Of a stretch of 43,484 bases of DNA, positions 1 through 8,156 are shown in pieces. The position numbers and the translations under genes are program-made. How positions within the stretch are numbered: position 1 is the first letter of the stretch; every line of letters starts with the position of its first letter. The notes under the pieces were generated by a model. That model was not told the origin of the DNA, did not search any database, and was given only the letters and a program-made list of their open reading frames with translations. Source of the DNA: Hyphomicrobiales bacterium (GTDB lineage: Bacteria > Pseudomonadota > Alphaproteobacteria > Rhizobiales > JAJFHB01); the NCBI GenBank assembly GCA_021775615.1, contig JAJFHL010000256.1, forward strand, positions 1-43,484, read 5' to 3'.

Positions 1-245
1 CCTCGGTTGCGGGTGACGGCGGCGCTGCGGCCTCTGTCATCTAGAGCCCATTCGATGAATTCCGAGCCGCTTTGACCGGGTTGTCTTGCCGCGTGGCGGC
101 GTTGCGCTTCTTATCCGATGTCCCGCATCGCATTGCGAAGCGCGCCTGACCACGCAGCAAGACAACCCGGTCAAAGCGGCTCGGAATTCATCGAATGGGC
201 TCTAGATGACAGAGGCCGCAGCGCCGCCGTCACCCGCAACCGAGG
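1..245. repeat. Large inverted repeat at the window edge (89-bp perfect arms)
   Basis: Positions 1-89 are the exact reverse complement of 157-245, and pairing continues through 91-96 with 150-155 after one mismatch. The middle (97-149) pairs only in part, for example 104-110 with 137-143. The right arm holds the start codon at 206 and the first 13 codons of the MATE-like ORF. The left arm carries the same codons on the minus strand, starting at position 40 and cut by the window edge. Either a fold-back assembly or amplification artefact at a contig end, or a genuine inverted duplication of a promoter and gene start. Confidence 0.95.
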
Positions 246-1498
246 CCAGGTTTACCAGCGGATCCACCATGCGGCATGTGGTGGTGATGACGGCAACCGG
301 TTCGGTCGGCTTGATGTCGCTGTTCGTGGTCGATTTCGCCGACATGTACTTTCTGAGCCTGCTCGGCGAAAAGGAAGTCGCCGGTGCGGCCGGCTATGCC
401 GGCTCAATCATCATGCTCAACATTTCCGTGTGCATCGGTCTCACGATCGCGATCTCGGCGCTGGTCTCCCGCGCGGTCGGCGCGGGCCACGGCGAGGACG
501 CCCGCCAGTATGCAGCCAGCACGGTCCTGTTCACCATATTGATTACCAGTGCGCTTGCCGTCGTGCTGTGGCTCGGAGCCGGCCCGTTTCTCGCCATGCT
601 CGGTGCGACGGGAGAGACCCATGCGATTGCCCTCAGCTTTTCCAGGATCGTCGTACCTTCCCTGCCGCTTCTGGGGCTGGGCATGTGCTGCGCCGGTATC
701 CTGCGCGCCATCGGCGATCCCAAGAGATCGATGTACACCACTTTGTCAGGCGGCATAGTCAACGCAGTGCTGGACCCGATTTTTATATTCGCCCTCGCCA
801 ACGCCCAGGGCGGCAATGCCGTCAGGAACCTGAGCCAACAGTTCGGGATCGATGAAAGCCAGGCCCGCTCGGCGATCGAACAACTGGCGCCGATGGTGGC
901 GGCCGGCTTCAGACGCAACGCCCAAGGCGGCCAGGGTATGAGCGATCTCATCGGTGCCCTGCAGGGTGGCGGCCATGAGCGCTATGTGGACGACACTCCC
1001 GGCGGCGGCCTCGACGACATGGCGGCGGACGGAAACGGCATCCTCGGACACATTTTCGGCAGCAAGGACGTGAGCCGGGCGGTGGCCGCCAACGCGGCCG
1101 ACACGACAGGGCTCAGCTCGGGCATTTTGAAACAGCTTCTCCCCATAATCGCCAGCATGGTCATGGGCTCGATGTCCAAGCGGACGCGCGAACCGGGACT
1201 GCAGGACATTATCGGCGACGTGCTTGGCGGGGCGCTGGGCGGCGGCAACTCTTCCGGCAGCGGTGCGGGTGGCGGCATGCTCGGCGATATTCTCGGCAGC
1301 GTGCTTGGCGGAGGCGAGCCGGATGCCGGTTCGCAGCAAACGCAACAGCGCCGCGAACCGTCGCTGCAGGACGTGTTCGGAGACCTGCTGGACGACGGCT
1401 CGGGCGGGACCGCGGCGGACCGACCTGCTCAGCTCGGTGTTGCGCCACACCGGCCGTTAGGGGCGCATCAATCGATTTACGCGATTGATCTCCACTGA
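206..1498 (+). CDS. Chimeric ORF: N-terminal half of a MATE transporter fused to a DUF937 protein
   Basis: Residues 1 to about 198 read as the first half of a MATE-family multidrug/cation antiporter. About six hydrophobic segments are visible, with the family-like stretches DFADMYFL, GILRAIGDPKRSM and VLDPIFIFAL. MATE proteins normally have about 450 residues and 12 membrane helices. At about nucleotide 800 the sequence changes without a stop into a soluble DUF937 (YidB-like) protein, starting NAQGGNAVRNLSQQFG and lacking only the first few residues usual in that family. The C-terminal part has three Gly-rich modules of the form LQDIIGDVLGG. The last 30 or so residues look non-native; another frame gives DLLSSVLRHTGR and a stop at 1460, so a frameshift near 1410 is possible. 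Transport function is unlikely. The join may be a real deletion or a misassembly. Confidence 0.7.
   Translation: MTEAAAPPSPATEARFTSGSTMRHVVVMTATGSVGLMSLFVVDFADMYFLSLLGEKEVAGAAGYAGSIIMLNISVCIGLTIAISALVSRAVGAGHGEDARQYAASTVLFTILITSALAVVLWLGAGPFLAMLGATGETHAIALSFSRIVVPSLPLLGLGMCCAGILRAIGDPKRSMYTTLSGGIVNAVLDPIFIFALANAQGGNAVRNLSQQFGIDESQARSAIEQLAPMVAAGFRRNAQGGQGMSDLIGALQGGGHERYVDDTPGGGLDDMAADGNGILGHIFGSKDVSRAVAANAADTTGLSSGILKQLLPIIASMVMGSMSKRTREPGLQDIIGDVLGGALGGGNSSGSGAGGGMLGDILGSVLGGGEPDAGSQQTQQRREPSLQDVFGDLLDDGSGGTAADRPAQLGVAPHRPLGAHQSIYAIDLH
1467..1489. repeat. Inverted repeat, 8-bp perfect arms
   Basis: ATCAATCG and CGATTGAT flank a 7-base spacer. It lies in the doubtful tail of the chimeric ORF, just upstream of the LysR gene. 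There is no T-run, so it is more like a protein-binding site than an intrinsic terminator. Confidence 0.5.
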
Positions 1499-1504
1499 TA
1501 AAAA

Positions 1505-1521
1505 CATCAACAATTGTGATG
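1505..1521. promoter_or_regulatory. Candidate LysR autoregulatory site
   Basis: An imperfect palindrome (CATCA, CAATTG core, TGATG) lies 17 bases before the LysR start. LysR regulators often bind such T-N11-A dyads in their own promoters. Inferred from position and symmetry only. Confidence 0.3.
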
Positions 1522-1537
1522 TTTCATGGAGCCGTTC

Positions 1538-2410
1538 ATGACCCGGGCGCTCGACCTTGATCTGCTGCGCACATTCATCGCCATTGCGGAAACCGGCAGT
1601 TTCACCCGCGCGGCGGAAGACGTGCACAAGACGCAGTCCGCCGTCAGCATGCAGATGAAGCGGCTTGAGGATACGGTTCAAAAGGCCCTCTTCTTCCGTG
1701 ACGGCCGAAAGTGCCGATTGACCGGCGATGGCGAACACCTGCTCGACTATGCGCGGCGCATGGTGAACCTCAACAACGAGGCGATGCAGGCCTTCTGCAA
1801 ACCGGAGCTCGCCGGACTGGTGCGTCTCGGCACTCCGGACGATTACGCCGACCGACTGCTGCCGCGGGTCCTGGGGCGCTTTGCCCGCACGCATCCGCTT
1901 GTTCAGGTCGGCGTCGAATGCGTGGGGTCGGACGTTCTTATCGAGAACATCGATGCCGGAACGCTCGACCTTGCCGTTATCACCTGCAACGACACCGTGC
2001 GGGCGCAGGTCCTGCGCACCGAGCCTTTGGTCTGGGTGACTTCGGCACGGCACGATGTTCACCGCAGCGACGTGCTGCCGGTGGCGCTGTCGCATCACGG
2101 CTGCGCCTGGCGCCGCACGGCGCTCGACGCTCTGGAGGCAAGCGGGCGCAATTGCAGGGTCGCCTATGCCAGCGCCAACAGCCTGGCGGTGGCCACGGCG
2201 GTTCTCGAAGGGCTGGCGGTCGGCGCCCTGCCCGAGATCAACATCCGGCCCGGCATGCGCGTGCTGACGGCAGATGACGGTTTCCCGGACCTCGGGCTGT
2301 TCGACATCGGGCTGATACGCTCTTCACGCGGCGGCAGCGCGGCGGACACGCTTGCCGATCACATTGCCGCGTCGTTTGCGGATTTCGACCGCCGCCTGGC
2401 CGCGGAATAG
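1538..2410 (+). CDS. LysR-family transcriptional regulator
   Basis: A 290-residue DNA-binding regulator of usual LysR length. The N-terminal winged helix-turn-helix (about residues 5-60) shows LLRTFIAIAETGSFTRAAE followed by TQSAVSMQMKRLE, and the remainder is a substrate-binding-like effector domain. I chose the ATG at 1538 because GGAG at 1528-1531 is spaced 6 bases from it; the ATG at 1526 overlaps that site. The sequence recalls the LrhA/HexA-like branch, but the ligand cannot be inferred. It lies downstream of the chimeric ORF on the same strand and converges on the small gene at 2421, so no divergent target gene is apparent. Confidence 0.9.
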   Translation: MTRALDLDLLRTFIAIAETGSFTRAAEDVHKTQSAVSMQMKRLEDTVQKALFFRDGRKCRLTGDGEHLLDYARRMVNLNNEAMQAFCKPELAGLVRLGTPDDYADRLLPRVLGRFARTHPLVQVGVECVGSDVLIENIDAGTLDLAVITCNDTVRAQVLRTEPLVWVTSARHDVHRSDVLPVALSHHGCAWRRTALDALEASGRNCRVAYASANSLAVATAVLEGLAVGALPEINIRPGMRVLTADDGFPDLGLFDIGLIRSSRGGSAADTLADHIAASFADFDRRLAAE

Positions 2411-2420
2411 ATCTGGAGAG

Positions 2421-2597
2421 TTATCCGTCCAGCACACCTTCGAAATGGCGCACAGCCGTTTCGAACTTTTCCTTGCAGCCGGGATTGCAGAAACCGACGA
2501 CCCGGCCCCTGTATTCGGTGAGCGAGTCTGCCTGAACCGGCTTGCCCGACCACGGGCAGGCATCGTTGACACAGTCTTCCAACTTGAGTTCCGGCAT
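2421..2597 (-). CDS. Small four-cysteine YHS/TRASH-like protein
   Basis: A 58-residue protein with Cys at 9, 14, 37 and 41, in the context DCVNDACPWSGKP and GFCNPGCKEKFE. The second half resembles YHS/TRASH metal-binding modules, in which paired Cys bind zinc or another soft metal. The start at 2597 is preceded by AAAGGA at good spacing; longer in-frame upstream starts lack such a site. Relatives in rhizobia are, as I recall, sometimes labelled glutathione S-transferase, but this protein is far too short to be one. It is convergent with the LysR gene (10-base gap). Metal binding is inferred from the Cys pattern; the physiological role is unknown. Confidence 0.8.
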   Translation of the reverse strand: MPELKLEDCVNDACPWSGKPVQADSLTEYRGRVVGFCNPGCKEKFETAVRHFEGVLDG

Positions 2598-2697
2598 CTG
2601 CGATCCTTTCGAAGCGGTTATCGCTGCATAGTGGGAAGTGGTTCTATAACACGCCGGCGGTTGCGCTAACATTCCGGCATCATTGAGGGAGGTTGGA

Positions 2698-3027
2698 ATG
2701 GACTGGATTGTGTCAGGCGGGGATGCCCGCGATGAATTCATAAACGACCCGCAGAACCGGCGCTACATGGATCTGATCACCCATGGCAGCATGCGCGTTG
2801 GTCTTTACGCCCTGCGCGATCATGACCCGCAAAAACCGCACACTCAGGACGAGATCTATATCGTGGCATCGGGCTCCGGCGAGTTCGTCAATGACGGCGA
2901 GCGCAAGCCGTTCCGCTCCGGCGATATCATTTTCGTCAAGGCGGGTGTCGAGCACCGGTTTGAAAACTTCACCGACGACTTTCAGACCTGGGTTGTTTTC
3001 TGGGGGCCCGAAGGTGGCGAAGGGTAA
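2698..3027 (+). CDS. Single-domain cupin protein
   Basis: A 109-residue protein dominated by one cupin beta-barrel (about residues 25-105). The first cupin motif is represented by KPHTQDEIYIVASGSGEF and the second by DIIFVKAGVEHRFENF. Metal-ligand candidates are the His and Glu of HTQDE and the His of EHRF. The start at 2698 follows a strong GAGGGAGG five bases upstream; a TTG at 2683 is possible but less likely. Small cupins serve as dioxygenases, isomerases or sugar-binding proteins, and nothing nearby narrows the choice. It is divergent from the four-Cys gene, with a 100-base shared upstream region. Confidence 0.85.
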   Translation: MDWIVSGGDARDEFINDPQNRRYMDLITHGSMRVGLYALRDHDPQKPHTQDEIYIVASGSGEFVNDGERKPFRSGDIIFVKAGVEHRFENFTDDFQTWVVFWGPEGGEG

Positions 3028-3154
3028 CACCGCTCCGATCTTGGGATGGTTTCAGGACCCCTCCGCAAGCTGTTACAAATTAACCAATTCGCTTAAGCCG
3101 CCATTAACTTCCCCACGCGCTAAATAGAGTTATCGTAGCGTAATGGAGAGGGTT

Positions 3155-3568
3155 ATGGGACTTCCTCTTGAGTCAAGTTTGAACGAAGACACCGGTCCAA
3201 TTCCGGAAAGCCTGTTTAAGGAAATCAAAGGTGCCGGCGCGCCGAACGCGGTCGAAATCGCCGCATCGCTGCCGGAAGCACAGAGGGCCCAACTTGCGGT
3301 GTTCTGTTACCGCAAACGCCATCTCCATGAGCTTGGACTACGGATAGCCTCGACCTGCGACATCAACAGTCTTCTGCAGGCGGCGGGAACCGGCGGCGAG
3401 GTGATTTTCAATCAATCGCGCGATCCCGATGCAACCCTTGCGAAGGAAGCAATGCCACACGCGCATTCATCGCCGAAACCGGTGACGCTGGCGACCTGCG
3501 CCAATGTCAATATGAGCCCCCCGATGGACGTGGGCATGGACGACGACGACTGGGACCTGGAAGACTGA
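3155..3568 (+). CDS. Conserved hypothetical protein with acidic C-terminus
   Basis: A 137-residue protein I cannot assign to a named family. The middle (about 35-95) looks folded and conserved in style: LPEAQRAQLAVFCYRKRHLHELGLRIA, written here only as the segment around residues 45-70, then CDINSLLQAAG. The C-terminus ends in a run of Asp (MDDDDWDLED). No signal peptide or membrane segment is seen. The ATG at 3155 is preceded by GGAGAGG; an ATG at 3143 would overlap that site. The gene stands alone behind an AT-rich upstream region (3060-3140) that probably holds its promoter. Confidence 0.75.
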   Translation: MGLPLESSLNEDTGPIPESLFKEIKGAGAPNAVEIAASLPEAQRAQLAVFCYRKRHLHELGLRIASTCDINSLLQAAGTGGEVIFNQSRDPDATLAKEAMPHAHSSPKPVTLATCANVNMSPPMDVGMDDDDWDLED

Positions 3569-3627
3569 CCGCGTTTCAGCCAGCGCGGTCAACCTGGCGG
3601 GCGCCGTCCACCTAACAGGCGCAGTCC

Positions 3628-3747
3628 GCCTAGATCACGATCGACTTAGGTTGACTCACCTAAGTCGATAAAACGTGATCGATTCTAATGTTTTAGAGCG
3701 GGATCGGACGGAAAACCGGTATCCACTTTTCCTGATCCCGCTCTAGT
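3628..3747. repeat. RIME-like two-hairpin intergenic element with flanking 11-bp direct repeats
   Basis: Two hairpins lie in tandem: arms 3640-3651/3658-3669 (12 bp perfect, inside an outer GATCACG/CGTGATC pair) and arms 3694-3705/3734-3745 (12 bp perfect, TAGAGCGGGATC). The second hairpin, with GGACGGAAAACCGG in its loop, matches my memory of the RIME-type repeats common in rhizobial genomes. The element is flanked by AGGCGCAGTCC at 3617-3627 and 3748-3758, which looks like a target-site duplication. Its right end supplies the TAG stop (3743-3745) of the minus-strand gshA gene. Confidence 0.8.
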
Positions 3748-5125
3748 AGGCGCAGTCCACGAAAATGCGGTCGATGTCGCCCTGCCATTCGGTTTCGTAG
3801 AGTTCGAGCAACTCGTCGGCGGGGGAACGGCCATCCTCCAGGATGGTTTCAACCGCATTCAGAAAATGCACCTCATCGTCGCCGAACCGGTCAAGCCGTT
3901 TGCGGGCCTTGAGGCCGGAGCGCGAAATCTCAATCATTTCCTTCGCGAGCTCATACACGCTTGTGTCGCGGAACGGCGTTTGCAGAGCCGTGATCGGCAC
4001 CGCGTCGCGCATGGTCTGGCGCTCCTCCGCGGTCCAGGTCTTGACCAGGTCCCAGGCGGCATCGAGCGCTGACTGATCATAGAGCAGGCCAACCCACACC
4101 GCGGGCAGTGCGCATAACCTGCGCCACGGACCGCCATCGGCGCCGCGCATCTCGATGAAGCGCTTGAGGCGCACTTCGGGAAAGATCGTCGTTATGTGAT
4201 CCGACCAGTCGGTCAACGTGGGCTTTTGGCCCTCGAAGCCCCGAAGCTTGCCGTCCATGAAATCGCGGAACGAAAGCCCCGACACATCGTGATAAATGCC
4301 ATCGCGGTAGACGAAATACATCGGCACATCGAGGGCGTAGTCGGTATAGGCCTCGAACCCGAAACCGTCATCGAAGGTCCACGGCAGCATTCCGGTCCGA
4401 TCCGGGTCGGTGTCCTTCCAGATCTCGCTGCGGAAACTGCGGAACCCGTTGGGCTTGCCCTCGGTGAAGGGCGAATTGGCGAAGATGGCGGTGACCAGCG
4501 GCTGTAGCGCCAGCGAGGTGCGCACCTTCTTGATCATGTCGGCTTCGGACGAGAAGTCGAGATTGACCTGCACCGTGCAGGACCGGAACATCATGTCTCG
4601 GCCAAGATTACCCTTCTTGGCCATGTAATCGCGCATGATGCGGTAACGGCCCTTGGGCATCATGGGGGTTTGGTCGATCTTCCATTTCGGCGAAAAGCCG
4701 AGCCCGAGGAACCCGATACCCAGTTCCTCGCCCACTTCGCGCACCTGGGCCAGATGGGTGTTCACCTCGTCGCAGGTCTCGTGCAGGTTTTCGAGCGGTG
4801 CACCGGAAAGCTCGAACTGGCCGCCCGGCTCCAGCGATACCGTGCCGCCGCCCTCCTCGGCCGGCTGCAGCAGACCGATGATGTTGCCGCCCTCCATCAC
4901 CGGCGCCCAGCCGAACTTCTCCTGCAGGCCGGTCAGCATGGCGCGCACGCCGCGATCGGTGTCATAGGGGATCGGCGTCAGGTCGTCGGTGTGGAAGCCG
5001 AACTTCTCGTGCTCGGTGCCGATGCGCCAGTCTTCCGGCGGCTTGCAGCCGTCCTCGAGATAGGTGACAAGATCGGCGTAGCCCTCGATCGGGGGACCGA
5101 GTGCGTCGGACGTTTTGGTCGTCAT
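3743..5125 (-). CDS. gshA: Glutamate-cysteine ligase, plant/proteobacterial type
   Basis: Catalyses the ATP-dependent joining of L-glutamate and L-cysteine to gamma-glutamylcysteine, the first step of glutathione synthesis in the cytosol. The 460-residue length and the stretches [11 protein letters not shown] (about 34-44), [14 protein letters not shown] and [15 protein letters not shown] are typical of the GCS2 family found in plants and Rhizobiales. rsmE lies directly upstream on the same strand (103-base gap), a pairing common in the order, so the two may be co-transcribed. The stop codon comes from the end of a RIME-like element, so the final codon may have been altered by its insertion. 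The enzyme appears otherwise intact. Confidence 0.96.
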   Translation of the reverse strand: MTTKTSDALGPPIEGYADLVTYLEDGCKPPEDWRIGTEHEKFGFHTDDLTPIPYDTDRGVRAMLTGLQEKFGWAPVMEGGNIIGLLQPAEEGGGTVSLEPGGQFELSGAPLENLHETCDEVNTHLAQVREVGEELGIGFLGLGFSPKWKIDQTPMMPKGRYRIMRDYMAKKGNLGRDMMFRSCTVQVNLDFSSEADMIKKVRTSLALQPLVTAIFANSPFTEGKPNGFRSFRSEIWKDTDPDRTGMLPWTFDDGFGFEAYTDYALDVPMYFVYRDGIYHDVSGLSFRDFMDGKLRGFEGQKPTLTDWSDHITTIFPEVRLKRFIEMRGADGGPWRRLCALPAVWVGLLYDQSALDAAWDLVKTWTAEERQTMRDAVPITALQTPFRDTSVYELAKEMIEISRSGLKARKRLDRFGDDEVHFLNAVETILEDGRSPADELLELYETEWQGDIDRIFVDCAY

Positions 5126-5228
5126 AAAGCCGTGTTCCCCTCGGCGGCGCCCGGCCGGCGTCCGACTGAAGTGGCGGAGAAAATTAACTTAGTACGCTCT
5201 AACGGTGATTCAAAGCCTCGGCAAGTCT

Positions 5229-5990
5229 TCACGACCAATCACCGAGCACCGCCTGAAGCAGCGCAAGGGCGGCAACGGCGGCGGTGTCGGCGCGCATCAC
5301 GCGCGGCCCGAGCGATATCGCGGTGACGAAGGACTGGGCGCGAAGGGTGGCGCGCTCACCTTCGGAAAACCCGCCTTCCGGGCCGATCAGCACCGCCACA
5401 GGGCCCTTGCCGAGGCCCGTCAACGCCTCGAGCGGCGAGGCAATCGGCGCGGCCTCGTCGCAATAGATCAACCGGCGGTCCGGGTCCCAGTCGGCGAGGA
5501 TCGAGGGCAGCGGCTTTGTTTCCCGCACTGCGGGAATGCCCAGGAGATTGCATTGCTCGGCCGCCTCGATGACGTTTGAGACAAGCCGTTCGTGTTTGAT
5601 TTTCGACACAGCAGTGTGCTGGGTCCATACCGGCTGCAGCACGGCGGCGCCCATCTCGGCAGCCTTCTGCGCCATGTAGTCGAGCCGCGCCTGTTTGAGC
5701 GGCGCAAACAGGTAGTGGACGTCCGGCAGCACGTCCTGCTCCCGTGTCCGTGCGACACAGATGGCGCTGCCCGCCTTGCGCCCGAGCTCGCTCACATTGG
5801 CGCGCCATTCGCCGTCGCGGCCATTGAACAGGCGCACATGCACGCCGGGCTTCAGACGCATGACATTCTTCAGGTAGTGGCAGTGCGCGGCGGTGAGTGC
5901 CACGTGACCGCCATCGCGCAAATCGGCCTCCACATAGAGGCGCGGTGATTTATCGGCGGACGGGCCCGTGTTGTCCGATGGGCGTCTCAT
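5229..5990 (-). CDS. rsmE: 16S rRNA (uracil1498-N3)-methyltransferase
   Basis: Methylates N3 of U1498 of 16S rRNA on the assembled 30S subunit, using S-adenosylmethionine. The 253-residue protein has an N-terminal PUA-like RNA-binding part (PRLYVEADL, HYLKNVMRLKPG) and a C-terminal SPOUT methyltransferase domain with the knot motifs VLIGPEGGFSEGE and ISLGPRVMRADTAA. The N-terminal 15 residues are Ser/Pro-rich and unlike the family core, so a slightly later start is possible. It is upstream of gshA on the same strand. Confidence 0.96.
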   Translation of the reverse strand: MRRPSDNTGPSADKSPRLYVEADLRDGGHVALTAAHCHYLKNVMRLKPGVHVRLFNGRDGEWRANVSELGRKAGSAICVARTREQDVLPDVHYLFAPLKQARLDYMAQKAAEMGAAVLQPVWTQHTAVSKIKHERLVSNVIEAAEQCNLLGIPAVRETKPLPSILADWDPDRRLIYCDEAAPIASPLEALTGLGKGPVAVLIGPEGGFSEGERATLRAQSFVTAISLGPRVMRADTAAVAALALLQAVLGDWS

Positions 5991-6081
5991 TGCAAATGGC
6001 CGCTCCCCTTGGCTGAGATCCGTCTTGATCTAGCACTTTGCACGGCGAAATGCAGTTTGCATCCGTGCCCGTCGCCTAGCC

Positions 6082-6999
6082 CTATGGCGCGGTGATCGGC
6101 GGCGGGCGGCGGCGCAGGCCCGAGAGCGCGTTGCCGGCGATGGCGGCCAGCAGGACCGCTCCGCCGAGCAATGTGTAGAGCCCCGCGGTCTCGCCGAGGA
6201 ACAGCCAGACCCACAAAGGCCCGAGAACCACCTCGGCCAGAGAGAGCAGCGCGAGTTCGGCGGCCGGCACGGTCTTCGACCCGAGCGTGTAGAGCACCAG
6301 CCCGGCGCCGACCTGGAAGACGCCCATGGCAAGCGCGATGGAGGTGTCGTTGGCGGACAGGACGAACGGCAGGCCCTGGGCCAGGCACATGGCGCCGGTT
6401 ATGGCGATGGCGAAGAGGCCGGACAGGAAGACCGAAGGCATCATGTCTTCGGTCTTGCCCCAGCGCAGCGTCACCGTGAAAACCGCGAACCCGATCGCCG
6501 AGCCGAGGGCGGCCAAGTTGCCGGCCATTGCGCCGGATGAAAAATCGTCCGACACCATGATGGCGATGCCCAGTATGGCAACGACAATCGCAACGCCGGT
6601 GGCGCGCCGCACCGGTTCGCCCAGAACCATCCAGCCGAACAGCGCGGCGAAGAACGGGGCGGAGGCGAAGAGCAACATGGCGTTGGCCACCGATGTCGCC
6701 TGAATGGCGATGATTCCACCGGAATAGGCGGCGACAAGGGCAAGGCCGCCGATGGCCGCCGGAATGCCCGCCTTGCGGATCTGCCGCGCCGGCTGTCCTC
6801 CCGAGCGCAACCAGATAACCGCAAACAGAAGCGGCGTCAGGCTCACCGAACGGTAGAACAGGATCTGCCAAACCGTCGCCTCCTCGATCAATCGAATGCC
6901 GAGGCCGACGGTCGACCACACGACGCCGGCGGCGAGCACAAAGATAACGCCGTTCCGGTAGGTGATCTGAGGTGGTGCCGCTAGGCTTGCCTGTGTCAT
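6082..6999 (-). CDS. EamA-family (DMT) inner-membrane transporter
   Basis: A 305-residue polytopic protein with about ten hydrophobic helices arranged as two EamA repeats, the layout of drug/metabolite exporters such as RhaT- and YdcZ-related permeases. Typical features are AAGVVWSTVGLGIRL near the start, FASAPFFAALFGWMVLGEPV at the end of repeat one, and LSLAEVVLGPLWVWLFLGE in repeat two. The start is placed at the ATG at 6999; a TTG at 7023 would add eight residues. A GGAGG lies about 13 bases before the ATG. Substrate unknown. It is divergent from the GNAT gene at 7303. Confidence 0.88.
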   Translation of the reverse strand: MTQASLAAPPQITYRNGVIFVLAAGVVWSTVGLGIRLIEEATVWQILFYRSVSLTPLLFAVIWLRSGGQPARQIRKAGIPAAIGGLALVAAYSGGIIAIQATSVANAMLLFASAPFFAALFGWMVLGEPVRRATGVAIVVAILGIAIMVSDDFSSGAMAGNLAALGSAIGFAVFTVTLRWGKTEDMMPSVFLSGLFAIAITGAMCLAQGLPFVLSANDTSIALAMGVFQVGAGLVLYTLGSKTVPAAELALLSLAEVVLGPLWVWLFLGETAGLYTLLGGAVLLAAIAGNALSGLRRRPPPITAP

Positions 7000-7302
7000 G
7001 GACCAACGCTTTCCTCCCCCCAACGCCTATAGGGGCAAGCGGGACAACAGCACACCCGAAAAAAATTCCGACCGCTTTGGGCCCGGCGTCTCCGCGCCGC
7101 CAGGGCGGGCCGTGCGGCAAAGTGCGCTTCCACGCCGCGATATGGCCAAAAATCGATGATCGGTTGGCTCCGGCAAACGCGACGATGTCGCAGGGAACCG
7201 CATGGCAGCCATGCTGGAGGACCCCTTGCGAAGTCCGCATTGCGTGCACATCTCATTTTATCTGAAACCGGGCCCGTTACGGGCCTGCCCACCGGAGCAG
7301 CC
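7000..7302. other. Intergenic region between divergent EamA and GNAT genes
   Basis: About 300 bases without a convincing gene. It must contain both promoters. The only structure seen is a small perfect hairpin at 7271-7285 (GGCCCG, loop TTA, CGGGCC), a few bases before the ribosome-binding site of the GNAT gene, which could affect its translation. Confidence 0.5.
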
Positions 7303-7779
7303 ATGCAACGCATAGTTCGTGAATACAGACCTGACGATCTGAACGATGTTCTGTCCGCCTGGGAAAGCGCGACAAGGGTTGCCCATCCGTTTCTCACCGA
7401 GCCGTTTCTGGAGCAGGAGCGGCACAACATCCCCAATGTCTATTTGCCGAACGCGGAAACCTGGGTCTTGGATCAGGGCGGCCGCGTGATCGGCTTCATT
7501 GCCCTGATCGGCGTTGAAGTGGGGGCACTGTTCGTTGACCCCGCGTTCCATGGTTCGGGGGCCGGCAGGATGCTGATGGACAAGGCGCGGGAACTGCGCG
7601 GCGATCTCGAAGTCGATGTTTTCAGGGAGAACGGGATCGGCCGGAATTTCTATGCGCGCTACGGGTTTGAGATCGCCAAGGAACTCATTCACGCCCCGAC
7701 GGGCAACGCCCTGTTGAGAATGAAGCTCACATCCGATTTGGCCCGGCAAGGTTCGGCCCCTTCGGCGGATTACACATGA
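7303..7779 (+). CDS. GNAT-family N-acetyltransferase
   Basis: A 158-residue acetyl-CoA-dependent acyltransferase of the YjaB/YiaC-like single-domain type. The fold shows in MQRIVREYRPDDLNDVLSAW at the start, ALFVDPAFHGSGAGRMLMD (acetyl-CoA loop, about residues 84-102) and FYARYGFEI near the C-terminus. GGAG five bases before the ATG at 7303 supports that start over the longer frame from 7156. It overlaps the next gene by four bases (ATGA), so the two are translationally coupled. The acceptor could be a small molecule or a protein N-terminus; the sequence does not say. Confidence 0.88.
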   Translation: MQRIVREYRPDDLNDVLSAWESATRVAHPFLTEPFLEQERHNIPNVYLPNAETWVLDQGGRVIGFIALIGVEVGALFVDPAFHGSGAGRMLMDKARELRGDLEVDVFRENGIGRNFYARYGFEIAKELIHAPTGNALLRMKLTSDLARQGSAPSADYT

Positions 7780-8156
7780 CGCAGCTCATCGCCATGATTG
7801 CCGGCCCTTACCTGGCGGTCACCGGCGTCGGATTTCTGCTGTCCACAAGGTTTTACGAGCTTATGGCGTCACAAACCGAAGGCACCGACAGAGTTGTCGT
7901 GAACCTGTCAGGCGCCGTCCATTTTCTGGCCGGTCTTGTGGTGCTGGTTCTGCACTTTCGCTGGGGTGGGCTGGCGGAATCGATGGTCACCCTCATTGGG
8001 GTTGCTGCTCTGCTCAAGGGCGCGGCATTGATCATGGTGCCCGAGCTCACCCTGAGGTCGCCTGGAACATCACGGACAACACTGAGGCTCTCCGCCCTCG
8101 CCTTCATTTCGGTTGGTGCTTATCTCGTCCATTTCGGATATTTCGGGCCCGGCTGA
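7776..8156 (+). CDS. Small integral membrane protein, unknown function
   Basis: A 126-residue protein with about four hydrophobic segments (near residues 2-24, 44-63, 70-90 and 102-122) and few charged residues. It starts inside the stop codon of the GNAT gene (ATGA overlap), so the two form an operon. I do not recognise the family. Membrane location is inferred from hydrophobicity, and nothing suggests a catalytic site. Confidence 0.75.
   Translation: MTQLIAMIAGPYLAVTGVGFLLSTRFYELMASQTEGTDRVVVNLSGAVHFLAGLVVLVLHFRWGGLAESMVTLIGVAALLKGAALIMVPELTLRSPGTSRTTLRLSALAFISVGAYLVHFGYFGPG

Noticed and set aside
5987-7249. 420-codon open frame on the minus strand
   Set aside because: It runs over the EamA transporter in another frame and reads as Arg/Gly/His-rich shadow sequence, whereas the EamA frame has coherent membrane helices.
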